Source: Cyanodermella asteris
Lineage: Eukaryota; Ascomycota; Lecanoromycetes; Ostropales; Stictidaceae
Length of the DNA: 64,000 bases
Reading direction: 5' to 3'
NCBI GenBank assembly: GCA_900618795.1
Contig: UYJD01000016.1
Span: 746,121 to 810,120, forward strand
The notes beneath the pieces are model-generated. The model saw only the letters and a list, made by a program, of their open reading frames with translations. It had not been told where the DNA came from and did not search any database. The translations under genes and the position numbers were made by a program. Positions 9,573 to 20,247 of this stretch are shown here, piece by piece. Position 1 is the first letter of the stretch. Every line of letters starts with the position of its first letter.

Positions 9573-11135
9573 ATGGTGGCACCATTTTTACGTCTGCTTC
9601 AGACAACGTCCTCAGGCTCCCGGTCGCTCAGGGTTATTCTTGCTGCATCCGGACCAAGGCTCCTTTGCTTCAATTCTGCAGACGGGTCCCTACTATCGCA
9701 GTGGTCACACTCATCACCTTCCAAGCCTGCAGCCGAGCACGAAGAAAATGGCAACGACGAACCACCTGCAAAGAAGCGACGACTTTCAGAAGGCGAGGAT
9801 GAGGTTTCTGATGCACCGTTCGCCGAGGTGCTCGTTGAGAATGGTTCAACCGAAAAGCCGCGCCGCAGGAAGCGAAAGCCTCAGCCTCTACCATCTGTCG
9901 TGAAACTCTGTGTGGCCTCTGACGGACGACATGTGGTTGCTGTAACAGGCGAAGATAAGTCACTTCGGGTCCTGGAGTTGGTTGATGGCCGGCTGATCCA
10001 GCTGAGCCAACGCCAGATGCCAAAGAAACCGAGTGCCATCACCCTGAGTCACGACCAGAAGTCGATATTAGTGGCAGACAAGTTCGGAGATGTGTATTCG
10101 TTACCTTTGCTGTTCGACGAGAAAGCATATGCCGCCAAGGTCGAAGCTGAGGCGAAGCCATACAAGCCAACAGCTACCAATCTCACTGTTCACACCAAGA
10201 AGAATCTCAAGTCTTTAGAGCAGCAGCTAAAGTCAAATCCCAAAGACCAGAAGAAGACATACGACTTCGACCACACTTTGATTCTTGGTCATGTGTCTCT
10301 TTTGACAGACCTCTTAGCAGTGACCCATGAGATCTATGGCCGAAGACGAAGCTACTTGTTGACCTCAGATCGCGACGAGCACATCCGTGTCACTCGTGGA
10401 ATTCCGCAGTCGCACGTGATTGAACAGTTTTGTTTAGGTCACACAAGCTTTGTCAATAAGTTGCTTATTCCAGAGACAAACCCTGAAGTTCTGATCTCCG
10501 GGGGCGGCGACGACTATGTTCTGACCTGGGATTGGCTCAACGGCAGGGAGACTGGACGTGCCTCTCTTCTCGAGCACGTGAGCTCTATTCGACTTTCACG
10601 GCTTTCGATTGCTGGCGAATCTAGGGACTCACCGCAGCATCGTTCAGATGACAGCAAGATTGCAGTTTCAGGCCTGTGGGCGGTACCCTGGCAGGCAAGA
10701 ACGGACGACCATCCTTCAACAGAGATCATCGTCGCCTGCGAAGCAGTCCCTGCGCTGCTTGTATTTCGCCTTGTAGGCAACTCGTTGTCCCACGAACAGA
10801 GTATCCCATTAGATGGAAATCCTCTAGACGTGACATTTGATAACTCTTCCGAGTCCATTCTTGTTTCGGTCGATAATGTCCATCGCCCCGGATCAATCTC
10901 AGAGACGTCAGAGGCCAGCAGCCGACCTTTTGTGCAATCTTTCGCCTTCTCCAAAGACAAGGGCAACTGGCTGTCGGGCGGCGACCTGTCTGGGGCGTTG
11001 TATGCCTTGAATGAGTGGGCTCAACGCTTTCCCAAAGACGAGAACGATTTGGAGAACTCTGCACTCGGTGATCTTCTCTATGGAATCGAACACCTTCGAA
11101 AAAGAGGGGGAGCAGATCCCGAGGAAGAAGCGTGA
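9573..11135 (+). CDS. trm82: tRNA (guanine-N7) methyltransferase non-catalytic subunit, WD40 protein Trm82
   Basis: Intronless, 520 residues from ATG 9573. Trm82 (human WDR4) is the beta-propeller partner that stabilises the Trm8 methyltransferase, which makes m7G46 in tRNA. Recognisable landmarks in order: an N-terminal propeller strand, a Lys/Arg-rich acidic insert (~residues 50-105, KKRRL and RRRKRK, possible nuclear signal), VTGEDKSLRVLEL, the diagnostic LVADKFGDVYSLPL blade, LGHVSLLTDL, LLTSDRDEHIRVTRG, FCLGHTSFVNKL and LISGGGDDYVLTWDW. The ~50-residue basic insert is usual in filamentous fungi. Ends tail-to-tail with PALB, 21 bp apart. Confidence 0.92.
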   Translation: MVAPFLRLLQTTSSGSRSLRVILAASGPRLLCFNSADGSLLSQWSHSSPSKPAAEHEENGNDEPPAKKRRLSEGEDEVSDAPFAEVLVENGSTEKPRRRKRKPQPLPSVVKLCVASDGRHVVAVTGEDKSLRVLELVDGRLIQLSQRQMPKKPSAITLSHDQKSILVADKFGDVYSLPLLFDEKAYAAKVEAEAKPYKPTATNLTVHTKKNLKSLEQQLKSNPKDQKKTYDFDHTLILGHVSLLTDLLAVTHEIYGRRRSYLLTSDRDEHIRVTRGIPQSHVIEQFCLGHTSFVNKLLIPETNPEVLISGGGDDYVLTWDWLNGRETGRASLLEHVSSIRLSRLSIAGESRDSPQHRSDDSKIAVSGLWAVPWQARTDDHPSTEIIVACEAVPALLVFRLVGNSLSHEQSIPLDGNPLDVTFDNSSESILVSVDNVHRPGSISETSEASSRPFVQSFAFSKDKGNWLSGGDLSGALYALNEWAQRFPKDENDLENSALGDLLYGIEHLRKRGGADPEEEA

Positions 11136-11156
11136 AGCAAAATACAACGCAGCCGC

Positions 11157-13496
11157 TCATCCTAGTCTCGCCATGCTAAGCCGTTCGGCCTTACTATTGA
11201 GCTCTTCGATAGTCTGGTCAGTCTCTTGGCCCCAGGACAAGGCCTGGAAGTCCTTGCTCGTACAGAGTACCTGCACAGAGATCGTCTCGGAATGCTTCGC
11301 GACAGCCCCTCCAACTCTCTCTACAACGAGCCATATTCCAGGACTTGGAGACACGCTCCATTTCGGATGGAGCGATGTTTCGGAAAGATTGGCAGTCTTT
11401 GCTTGACTGTCAGGTTGGCCCGAGGTCGCAAGAACCTCCTTGTCTGGCCCTTGGCCGAGTTCCAATGCAATACTGAAGGGCGAATTCGGCGTTTTAGTGC
11501 GTGTTTGAGCGAACGCATTTACTCGTATCTTGCATGTTTGTGTTACTCTCAAAGGGCATAGCACCCGGTCGTTTCCTTCTTTGAGTACTGCCGGCTGCAG
11601 GTTGAATTTGAACATGCCCGCATCTTCAGATATCGCAGGTTGAAGGGAGCATCCCGCCACTGTCGAGAAGATCGTCAGTTCGAATGAAGCTCGTTGACCC
11701 TTTTCAAAAGCCGAACAAACGATCGTGTATACGCCGGCAGGCACATCTCTTGCTTCCGCTAATGCTGACCCTCTCCTGTATTCTCCACTAGAGCAGTACA
11801 CCTCCCTCTCAGTTATACCAGATCGGATTCGCTTGCCGTTGGCCCAGACGAGCCTCACATTGACGGCGACCTCCTTCTTGGGAGTGGCCAACAGCATGGC
11901 GACATCACCAGGCGTCTTCACTTCTAGTCTGAACTGCGGATTGAGATGAAAATATTGCGAGTTAGCATTACCGCCTGCGGAAGCCACTGCCCACGAGCCC
12001 TCTTCACTGGCAACCTTTTTGTACTTTTCTGGCGCATTCTCCAACCTATCCAGTGGTTTTGTTGAGAATGCGGCAAGACTGAAAGTGGCCGAATTCAGTG
12101 GGATCATTTGCTCGGAAACGACAACGACGTGCGGCTCGTTTGCCTTGACATCCAATCGCAAGAGCACATTGTGACTGTTGACGTACGAAGTCTTCTTCGA
12201 GGCGCCCTCGTTGAGAACGGTACGTTGTGCACGTCGGAAAGCGTACAGACTGACATAGCCCGACTCCTCTCCATACCGAGTCCCAGTCCGGTGTTTACTT
12301 GGATCTATGTGTCGACTGAGCACAAGCCACACGGTGCAGTCTGACTTGCTTTCGAAAAGAAATTGCGGGTTCTCCGTAAAAGTCCCATGCGCGCTTCTCC
12401 GCTTCAGATCCCACTCGAAATGGACGTCCCGTCGGTGATTGAAGATTTGCGGATTCCAGCTGAGATATGCAGTCTCAAACAGACGAAACACGTCGTGCAA
12501 GTCCCACCATCTTGTTCCCGGCAAACTTGCCTGAGCTTTTACAGGGGACCCTAAGCCGTCTTCTTCGTTTTCGCCCTCCGGTATGGCCTCCAGTCCGTCG
12601 ACATTCGACCTCAGATGATCACTCGCGTGGCTCCATGGGTTCTTGATGAGGAACTTTTTTGCACCTCCCTTCTCCTCTTTCAAGTCGATGACTGCATAGT
12701 CGTGTCCGCTTGCCAATCCATACGTCTTTTCCTCCAAGATCGACAATTTTGGCGTACCCAGGGTGATCATGACATCCCCGTACTCAAATGTCTTCTCGAC
12801 CCGCTTCCACAGATCGGTTGGCCCGACCATGCTTCCCGTCAGTGAAATCTGCTCGGGAATCCAACCTGCCAGAGCCCAGAGGTCGGTCGCAGAGTCGGAA
12901 CCCGGGAAGTCATACCCTCCCATGACTTTGAGGTACGCCTTCTCGATCAGCGCAGGCCAGACCGCAGAGAATGGGTGATCTCGTGAGGTCACGTGCAGAT
13001 ACTGGCCATCCTGCGAGGTAGGAAGGAGGGAGTCTATGGGAACTCGGCGCTCACACCCGTTGAAGTGCAGCTTAACATGATATTTGCCATTCGGCGAGGG
13101 CGCATTAAACGGGTACAGCACAGAAGAGAAGATGTTAGCATCAGTTCGGTGTCCTCTAGTGGCCCGTACCCGCGCAGCTCGAGAATTAGCCACGCAGAAG
13201 CTAGCCACAATTGAACAATCATTGGTCACATCCTGTACGAGGTCGAGATCTTCATCCAAGCTAGCCTTCCAATCCTCATCACTGACTGTAGGCCGCACCC
13301 ATCCGGACAGGATATCCGCCTGAAAAGTGGACAACTGAAATTTATAATCATCGGTAAAAGTCTGGCCCTCAAAGTCTTGCGCCGTAGGGTCTTTAGTCCA
13401 GGGCGGGAAGTTGTGGCCTTCGTATAATTTCGATGCTTTGAGAAGAATGATCTGCTCGCGCTTGCTGAGCCGCGTCAACGGCGTCGGCGGAGGCAT
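11157..13496 (-). CDS. palB: Calpain-like cysteine protease PalB/Rim13 (alkaline pH signalling)
   Basis: Intronless, 779 residues. PalB/Rim13 cleaves the transcription factor PacC/Rim101 on ESCRT-III-decorated membranes in response to alkaline pH. The calpain core has all three catalytic residues: Cys94 in TNDCSIVASF, His265 in SGHDYAVIDL and Asn286 in IKNPWS. Several beta-rich calpain C2-like/CBSW-type domains follow to the C-terminus. The N-terminus starts only about 10 residues before the LSKREQIILL segment that normally follows the MIT domain in PalB, and I saw no MIT-like helices in the ~450 bp upstream. Either the MIT domain is lost, or it lies in an exon I could not recognise. Calpain identity is secure; PalB is much the best fit. 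Confidence 0.9.
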   Translation of the reverse strand: MPPPTPLTRLSKREQIILLKASKLYEGHNFPPWTKDPTAQDFEGQTFTDDYKFQLSTFQADILSGWVRPTVSDEDWKASLDEDLDLVQDVTNDCSIVASFCVANSRAARVRATRGHRTDANIFSSVLYPFNAPSPNGKYHVKLHFNGCERRVPIDSLLPTSQDGQYLHVTSRDHPFSAVWPALIEKAYLKVMGGYDFPGSDSATDLWALAGWIPEQISLTGSMVGPTDLWKRVEKTFEYGDVMITLGTPKLSILEEKTYGLASGHDYAVIDLKEEKGGAKKFLIKNPWSHASDHLRSNVDGLEAIPEGENEEDGLGSPVKAQASLPGTRWWDLHDVFRLFETAYLSWNPQIFNHRRDVHFEWDLKRRSAHGTFTENPQFLFESKSDCTVWLVLSRHIDPSKHRTGTRYGEESGYVSLYAFRRAQRTVLNEGASKKTSYVNSHNVLLRLDVKANEPHVVVVSEQMIPLNSATFSLAAFSTKPLDRLENAPEKYKKVASEEGSWAVASAGGNANSQYFHLNPQFRLEVKTPGDVAMLLATPKKEVAVNVRLVWANGKRIRSGITEREVYCSSGEYRRGSALAEARDVPAGVYTIVCSAFEKGQRASFELTIFSTVAGCSLQPAISEDAGMFKFNLQPAVLKEGNDRVLCPLRVTQTCKIRVNAFAQTRTKTPNSPFSIALELGQGPDKEVLATSGQPDSQAKTANLSETSLHPKWSVSPSPGIWLVVERVGGAVAKHSETISVQVLCTSKDFQALSWGQETDQTIEELNSKAERLSMARLG

Positions 13497-15032
13497 GAAT
13501 GGCGCCGCTTAGCGTGTCGCGAACCCCGCTGGATCGGCCCTTTCTTCTTCGTCTAAAATTGTCGTCAGGGGGAACCGTTCAAGAATCGCTGGCTGAGAGC
13601 AAAGTGTGTCTGACGCACGCAAGGCTCATCTGGTGGTCGGCCGTTGCAATGACGATGGGGAAGGTCGTGAACCGTTTCCGGCCGTTTTTGGGATGTGAGA
13701 TGCGGGACGCTTCGGAGTTGCCGGCGTCAGTTCGTCAGAGAGCTTGGCGCTCACATTGTGTGATCTCCCACGACATATGCAAGCTGAGCTGTAAGTCATG
13801 GTCTGAGTGTGAGTCAATTTCCATCTTCTCATCCATAGTCCCATCTGGAGGTTTATTGATGTACCTACCACCCTACCTAGGCAGCAAAGGATCCCAGCCG
13901 GTCTATGATCCCCTCCTGCAACCGAACGTTGAGGGTTTACAGGTCTGATCTGGTGCAGATACCCTGGACCGGTGGTGGATCTAGCAAGCCCAAGTAACGT
14001 GGAATATTCTGTGAAAATCGCTCAGGCCACGGCGGGATATCGCAGCTTCGACAGCGCACCTATTTGAAGCACAAGGAACACGAGGTGGTTCGCTGTTGTC
14101 ATACCCTGACCGGCTCAAGGCTGAAACGGGCTGGTCGGCAAGATAAGCCGTCCCGAATGCTAAGCTCGCGGAAACAAGCTTCGAACGCGATTGCTATAAA
14201 AGCAAGTGGTAGTCTGCCCTTGTAGCGGGATAGCCTCCGGCGTACTTTGCCCCCTCGGCACTGGTATCAACGCTGACCTTGCGTTTCCGCACGAAGCCTT
14301 ATTATTGGGACTCACGTAGTGACTTGATAGGACATTCGTTATCGACGAATAGCGTATCAACTTAATCATGCTGTCTTGCATTCAGTGACACAAGACGATC
14401 AATGCCTGCCAGAGCAGCTTTTTCCGCTGTGGATTTTGCTTGAGACGCGTCGAGCACTTCGGCAGATAACATTTGGATAAGAGATGCCTCCATCGACATG
14501 CGGTCTGTCAGAAGGTCCATTTTCAACGAATTTGCCCTCTTCGAAAGAATCAGGTGGGTTCGCCGATGACTTGTGCCAAAGCCCAGCAACATGGAAACGA
14601 TTGTCGTATCGATACACCCAGCACAATATTTGATTGAGCGCCAACAAGTGGACAAACGATACAATGTCATCGGTTGCACGAATTCAGAACTCTTGGACCT
14701 CCGGCCTTGGGCCCATTGGCCAGTGATATTCCGTCCGAACGAGAAGCAATGTCGGCGTCGGAATTTGCACCGAAGCGTCTGCCTCGGCAGCTTGCTCTGG
14801 GCTGCATACTGACGTCCGTCGCCCCGGTCTCTGCCCTCGACTTTCACGGCCGGAAGCACATGCTTGCGTGCCAAACCCTGCTGCTGATGCTCTATCTCTC
14901 TTTCTTTGGCGCCAAAATCCTATCGTCGTCGTCGTGACTTGACACTGCACCGTTTCCCCTTCACTTCCCTCCGCTGCCGTCGCATGACATCTTAATCCCC
15001 TCCGGCTCCGCTCAATCACCCTCCCGCACGCA
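13497..15032. promoter_or_regulatory. Divergent intergenic region: PALB / ANT1
   Basis: 1.5 kb between outward-facing starts. Frames at 13499-13948 (+) and 14362-14874 (-) lack recognisable domains and are not called. Unusually long for this otherwise compact segment, so it may hold regulatory sites for either gene; none identified by eye. Confidence 0.45.
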
Positions 15033-16116
15033 ATGGGTGACAAGTCGAGCCTCCCGCCGCTCCCTCCATGGGGCGGCGCCATAGCGGGGGCTGCTGGAGC
15101 AGTCCTCGCAAACGCCGTCGTCTACCCTCTGGACATGTGAGTATATGCGGCATCTTCAATTGCGTGCGATATACTGACTTGCCCGCGCCAGAGTCAAGAC
15201 CCGCATCCAGATCCAGGTCAAGCGGAAACCCGGCGACCCGATCGTCGACCCAAACACCAACCAACACTACACAGGCACGGTAGATGCGATCCAAAAGATG
15301 GTCGAGCACGAGGGGCTCGCTTCGCTCTGGGCGGGTATGCCCTCGGCCCTCCTCGGCGTCGCGAGCACAAACTTTGCATACTTTTACTGGTACAGCATCG
15401 TGCGCACGCTGTACCTGAAGACCCGAGTGGACGCCTCGCCGCCAGGTACGGCCGTGGAGCTCTCGCTGGGAGCTCTGGCCGGCGCCATTGCGCAAGTCTT
15501 CACCATTCCCGTCGCCGTCATCACGACCCGACAGCAGACACAGCCGAAGGAGGACCGAAGGGGCTTGATCGAGACGGGCAAGGAGGTGGTGAACGGACCG
15601 GATGGATGGACTGGGCTGTGGCGGGGGTTGAAGGCCAGCATCGTGCTCTGCGTGAATCCTGCCATCACGTACGGCGCGTATCAGCGTCTCAAGGACGTCA
15701 TCTATCCCAACAAGCGGTCGTTGGCCGCGCACGAGGCGTTTTTGATTGGAGCGATGAGCAAGGCGATGGCGACGCTGGCGACGCAGCCGTTGATTGTGGC
15801 CAAGGTTGGTCTGCAGAGCAGGCCGCCGCCGGAGCGCAAGGGCGTGCCGTTCAAGAGCTTCACGGAAGTCATGAGGTACATTATCGAGAACGAGGGAGCG
15901 GCCAACTTGTTCAAGGGTATTGCTCCGCAGCTGACAAAGGGTCTGCTGGTGCAGGGTCTGTTGATGATGACCAAGGAGAGGGTTGAGTTGCTGTTCATGT
16001 TGTTGTTTGCCTACGTGCGGAATTTGAGGGCGGAGCAATTGCAGAAGGCTGCCGACATTGCGGCGGAGAAGGCAGCGGCGGGTCTGGAGGGAGCGAAGCA
16101 GGTGCTCACGAAGTGA
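15033..16116 (+). CDS. ANT1: Peroxisomal adenine nucleotide carrier (Ant1/PMP34-like, SLC25 family)
   Basis: Two exons, 15033-15136 and 15192-16116 (intron 55 nt); 342 residues. Three mitochondrial-carrier repeats are visible: the first signature is split by the intron (YPLDIVKTR, Ile codon AT|A), the second reads FTIPVAVITTR and the third ATQPLIVAKVG. Each is followed by an aromatic-rich LWAG / LWRG / LFKG motif. The sequence resembles the Ant1/PMP34/Pmp47 branch, which exchanges cytosolic ATP for AMP across the peroxisomal membrane to fuel fatty-acid activation. The non-P first position in the second and third motifs (I-P, Q-P) fits that group. The C-terminal ~35 residues are an Ala/Glu-rich helix. 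Branch assignment is probable; carrier fold is certain. Confidence 0.85.
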
Positions 16117-16525
16117 GTGGATACAAGCTGGCTTTGGAAGAGCGGGACGTGAGCTCCATGCGGCCATGACTACATATCATGGGTATGTGAATGATTTGCG
16201 TGTGCTGTATCTTGGATGAAAGCGAGTGAGGCACCATTGATCCCAAACATGATTTTTTTTTTTTCTGTATATAGAGTCACGTTCTGCCATATCACCTGTG
16301 TGGGAAGTGGAACAGCATCAATCAAGCATCCATAAATTCTTCGTGCCGACAGTCCTCCAGATGGAAGAGTGTTTCACTAGTGTACATGAAGCCTGCTTCA
16401 ATTGCAGTCCTCTGATCTTGTAGCATTTTCGATATCGGAATGCGGAGCATCAACTGCGCGTATGGCTTTTCAGCTCGATTACGTCTCTCGTGCAAACTTC
16501 AGGGCCGCTCAAGGAACGTTCCGCT
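16117..16525. other. Convergent intergenic region with a T tract
   Basis: 409 bp between two 3' ends. A run of about 13 T lies at 16251-16264, followed by TATATAG, suitable for 3'-end formation of the carrier mRNA. Nothing else seen. Confidence 0.45.
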
Positions 16526-18387
16526 CTACCAAGCGTTAGTCTCAAAGTTCTCCTGGAGACACAGTTAGCATTTCGTCCCTTCACCATGGCAATGCATAGT
16601 GTAACTTACCTCGCTGAAGTAGGTGACGACAACCGTCCTGTCTGCGAACTTCCTTCCAGCCAAAGCCGCCATTGCCTTCTTCGCGTTCTCTGCCGTGTCA
16701 TATTTGACGAAGATCTTGCCGACGCCGGAGCTTTGTCTGCTGCCCATGCTGGGCCGAGGCACCTTGATATCCAGTACTTGACCATACTTCTCACACTCCT
16801 CTTTGACATCCTCGACAATCTCCTCGTAGTCTTGTTGGTCGATGAGTTCCTCGGGAGTAACCATGTTCAACAGCTGCAGGACCCGACCCTCCTCAAGCGT
16901 ATCGGAAGCGGTACCGGCAAGCATTGACATGGCGTTGACGGACATCTCCATGGTCGAAGCCTGCGAGTGACCAATGGACGCATTCTGGACCTTGAGCTTG
17001 ACAGCGCCCAGGTCCGTGCCGTTGAGATGTTCCAGGGCAGCGGCGGTGACTGACGGCTCAACATACTCGAAGAAAGCGATTCCTCGAGACTCGGCATCGT
17101 TGCCTCGCTCGCGCACGAGCACGAATGAGCGGACCTTGCCAAAAGCTTGAATCAGCTCGAGCACCTGACTCTCGGTCAGAGACGGAATGATGTTTGTGGC
17201 GACCAACTTGTTCGCCGTGTCGGGCACGTTAGTAGAGGGAGGCTCAGAGGTAGGTTGTTGTTCTTCGTCCGAGATGGTTGCGACAATGTAGTCCTTGGGG
17301 CGACGAATCACGATACCGGCCCCAGCACCAGTAGAGTCGTCAATGCTCATACCATCAAAGGCAATAGCCAAGGTGGCTTCTGACGGGTTTTTGAACTCCA
17401 CCATCGCATAGCCACGGTCCGCAGAGAATTGACAGCCAATACAAGGGTCGTTGCTCTCGACGATGTTGAGGCCGTTCATCTGCAAGTTGAAGAATCCCAC
17501 AATGCTGTCTTCTGCGGCCGTCGACGGGAGGTTTGATACGATCAAGCGCTTTGCCTGGCGTGAGCTCGAGGGTTTCAATGCCTGCTTTTCTGCTCCACCA
17601 CCGGAGGCGTTCATCAGAGACTGCAGCCTCGACGGATCCATGACTTGCTGTCTCGGCGCACCTGGCAGTGGGAACATGCCTGACAGCTTGGCCTGCTCCG
17701 CTGTAACAGTTTCGTAGCCGGGAGGCTTGATGTCCCATTGCGTCAAACGTCTCTTCCTCTGAAGGACACCGACCACATCTGTCAAGTCGGGTGTCGGTTC
17801 TCTCTTCCTGGCGGGTGGCGATGGGCTCTTTCCTTTGCTTCGCGCTTGCGCCGCGAATTCATCTCTGTCTTGTCTGTCCTCGCGACCGCCTCGATGTCCA
17901 CCTCCACCACCTCTATCACCGCGCCCACCACGCCGATCACCGTCGAAGAGATCTCTGTCATTTCTTCCACCTCCTCTTCGGTCGTCGTAGTCGCGTCTGC
18001 GTCTGTCGCCCCGGTCCCTGTCGCCACGGTCTCGGTCCCAGCCTCGATCGTCACGTCGGTATCGATCTTCACGCTCACGATTTCTGTCGTAGCGGCTGGA
18101 CGAATAGGTGTCACCACCTTCTTCACCTCCACGGCGCCCACCTCTTTCTCGATCGCGTGGTGATCTGGAACGTCTTCTATCGCGTCTGTCTCCTCGATCT
18201 CTGTCTCGATCACGTCTGTCGTCGCGCTAGGGTGTATGTTAGTCCAGGCACCGATCGGGCTCAGAAAGGTATAGATGCTCACATGCCGGTCGCGGCGATC
18301 GTGTCCACCGTCTGCTATTGTCAGTGTATTCTTTCGGGGTCGTCGCAAGTGAAACTCACCTCTATCGTTGAACCTGTCGCCGTTCAT
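16526..18387 (-). CDS. U2AF2: Splicing factor U2AF large subunit
   Basis: Four exons read leftward: 18387-18360 (28 nt), 18311-18283 (29 nt), 18226-16610, and 16552-16526 (27 nt). Total 1701 nt, 566 residues. The product starts MNGDRFNDR and runs into a ~140-residue RS/RD/RG-rich domain. It then has the U2AF65 ligand segment ending with the W of LTQWD, which binds the small subunit, and three RRMs: RRM1 (RLIVSNLPS), RRM2 (KLVATNIIPS) and the UHM-type RRM3, which binds SF1/Prp11 proteins. The last 27-nt exon supplies the conserved ending ENFETNAW. U2AF binds the polypyrimidine tract at 3' splice sites. An in-frame ATG 14 codons upstream (18429) is an alternative start. Splice sites are all GT-AG and the frame closes exactly. 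Confidence 0.92.
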
Positions 18388-20247
18388 CGCAACCGTGTTG
18401 TTTGTAAGAAGCTGGCTCAATGCATCCAAAATAAAGGAATCAACTGCTCAGATAGGGGAGAGGCGGAGATTCAATCCAAAGGTTGCGCACGAAGAGATTG
18501 GTGCGACCACGGTGAATGAGTGGCAGGCAACTTTTTGCTCCAGCTACCGCGAAGCTGTGATCGCTGGCCAGGCGCTGGTTCGCGCTAACCCGCTTCGGGA
18601 GATATCAATTGAGCTTGCTTGGAGCCAGCATTCGCACCAAGAGTACTGCACGTGTGACCTGGATCAGACGTTGTATTTCACAGGCATGTCGCCTCGGATT
18701 TTCGGTTGTGTTCCTCACCAACAAGCTTGCCTTTGCTAAACGATTCTGTACCTAACCTTGTGCCAACTGATTTTATTTCGGTTCCAAATATCTGAGCTTG
18801 ATCTAAAGGCGCGAATCGTGACCATCGGGCCGCCTAAGACAAAGCACACATTGCTGTTGCACTCGATGACCGCGAATAACGGCATATGCTTACGGACGAG
18901 AAACAGGGTTAGAATTCTGCACTACAAGTGTACATGATCGAGACCCCGACGAGGATTTGATAGGACCCGGCCCTATATCTCACTTTTCGAAGCTCGAGTG
19001 GTTGTTTTTTTCTTGGCGAACCAGCCATAGCTTTCATGGTTTATTGAGTTGAAAGAACAGGAATGTCATCGGACTAAAGGGAAAGGATTACCCGAAGCAA
19101 TACAACAGCAGGGTCGCAGCTCCTACTGGTAGGCTGTTCTCACTTGTCCCTGTGTCGACCAGAAAATTGTGTGCGATATAACCACACGAAAATGTGTCCT
19201 CGTAACAGGGGCAGCCCAGGGTTTCAGCAGTAGCACCGTCGTGAAGAATAAGGTCCATGTTGGTATCATAGAAGATAGGCCTTTCTATCTAGATGGGAGC
19301 TGCCTCATAGTCTAGCCTAGCTTTACTTCTTTCTTGTGCAAGGAGAGCGAGGTGAGCTGTGACGCATGTGTTGCCCGTACTCCTACTGTGTCGTGCTCCC
19401 CCCAGCTTGGCCAACATATCTCTCAGCAACTCGCCTTACACCCAAAGAGCTTTTGCAGCGGACACGGCCTCACAAATGAGATCCGCACTTGCTGTAGATA
19501 ATTCCTTGCCAGAATCGAAAGCATCGTAACGACAAGGCATAAGGCGGCGCTACCGCCAGTGCTTTTCTTGGTTCGCCGAATACATGTATGAAGGCCTGAG
19601 TATAATTGGATTGCCGGATGACTGTACGGGGACTATAGTAGTCGGATTATCTCGTCCACACTAGCGACAGCACAGTCGCGACAAGATGGCAATCAAATCT
19701 TGCTATTTTACGGCCATGAACTTGGCTCACGAAGCGGACTGTGAATTCACGCGCCATGGAACGACTGAACGGCACCCGAGATTTATAGGGCGTTCTGTTT
19801 AGTCGTTGCTGCACGCACGGCGAGCGAAATATGATCGGCAAGATTTTCCTACTGCCAAGGTTTTCATTAGATCTATGTCACGAACCAAATGCGGCTCCAC
19901 AACTAGCCCATCAGAGGGCGGAATGATGCAGATTTAAGCTCATATTACATGACCATGCTGGCATTCAATTCTAGATGTTGACGTGGGAGAGAGGTAGTAT
20001 GGAACAAATGGTGTGGATATATGCGGTGCACGGCGAAGGCCAGAGCTGAAAGTCGCGTCTCAAATCGTTCATTGTAATTAGTCTCAAGGCTGATCGCCAA
20101 CACCACAGCCAACCGGCTCAATATATTGCTCATTAGATCATGGTCGTGCAATGCCCAAAATTCGCTCAAAATGCTTGAAGCTATGGAGAACTATAGTCCA
20201 GGAAGCGAAAAAGTTTGCAAACCTCCAGCAAATTCTTTCCCAATCGC
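18388..20247. other. Intergenic, nothing recognised
   Basis: 1.86 kb between the U2AF start and the 3' end of the wall-protein gene. It contains the U2AF promoter. All frames are short and without domains. No RNA gene or repeat identified. Confidence 0.45.

Noticed and set aside
13499-13948. 149-codon plus frame next to PALB start
   Set aside because: No recognisable domain; lies in the divergent promoter and has random composition.
14362-14874. 170-codon minus frame between PALB and ANT1
   Set aside because: Cys/Arg-rich with no domain and overlapped by several equally long frames on the other strand.
17738-18519. Long plus and alternate-frame minus ORFs over the U2AF RS region
   Set aside because: They read the RS/RG repeat in wrong frames. 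The frame giving RDRDRGDRR is the one continuous with the RRMs.
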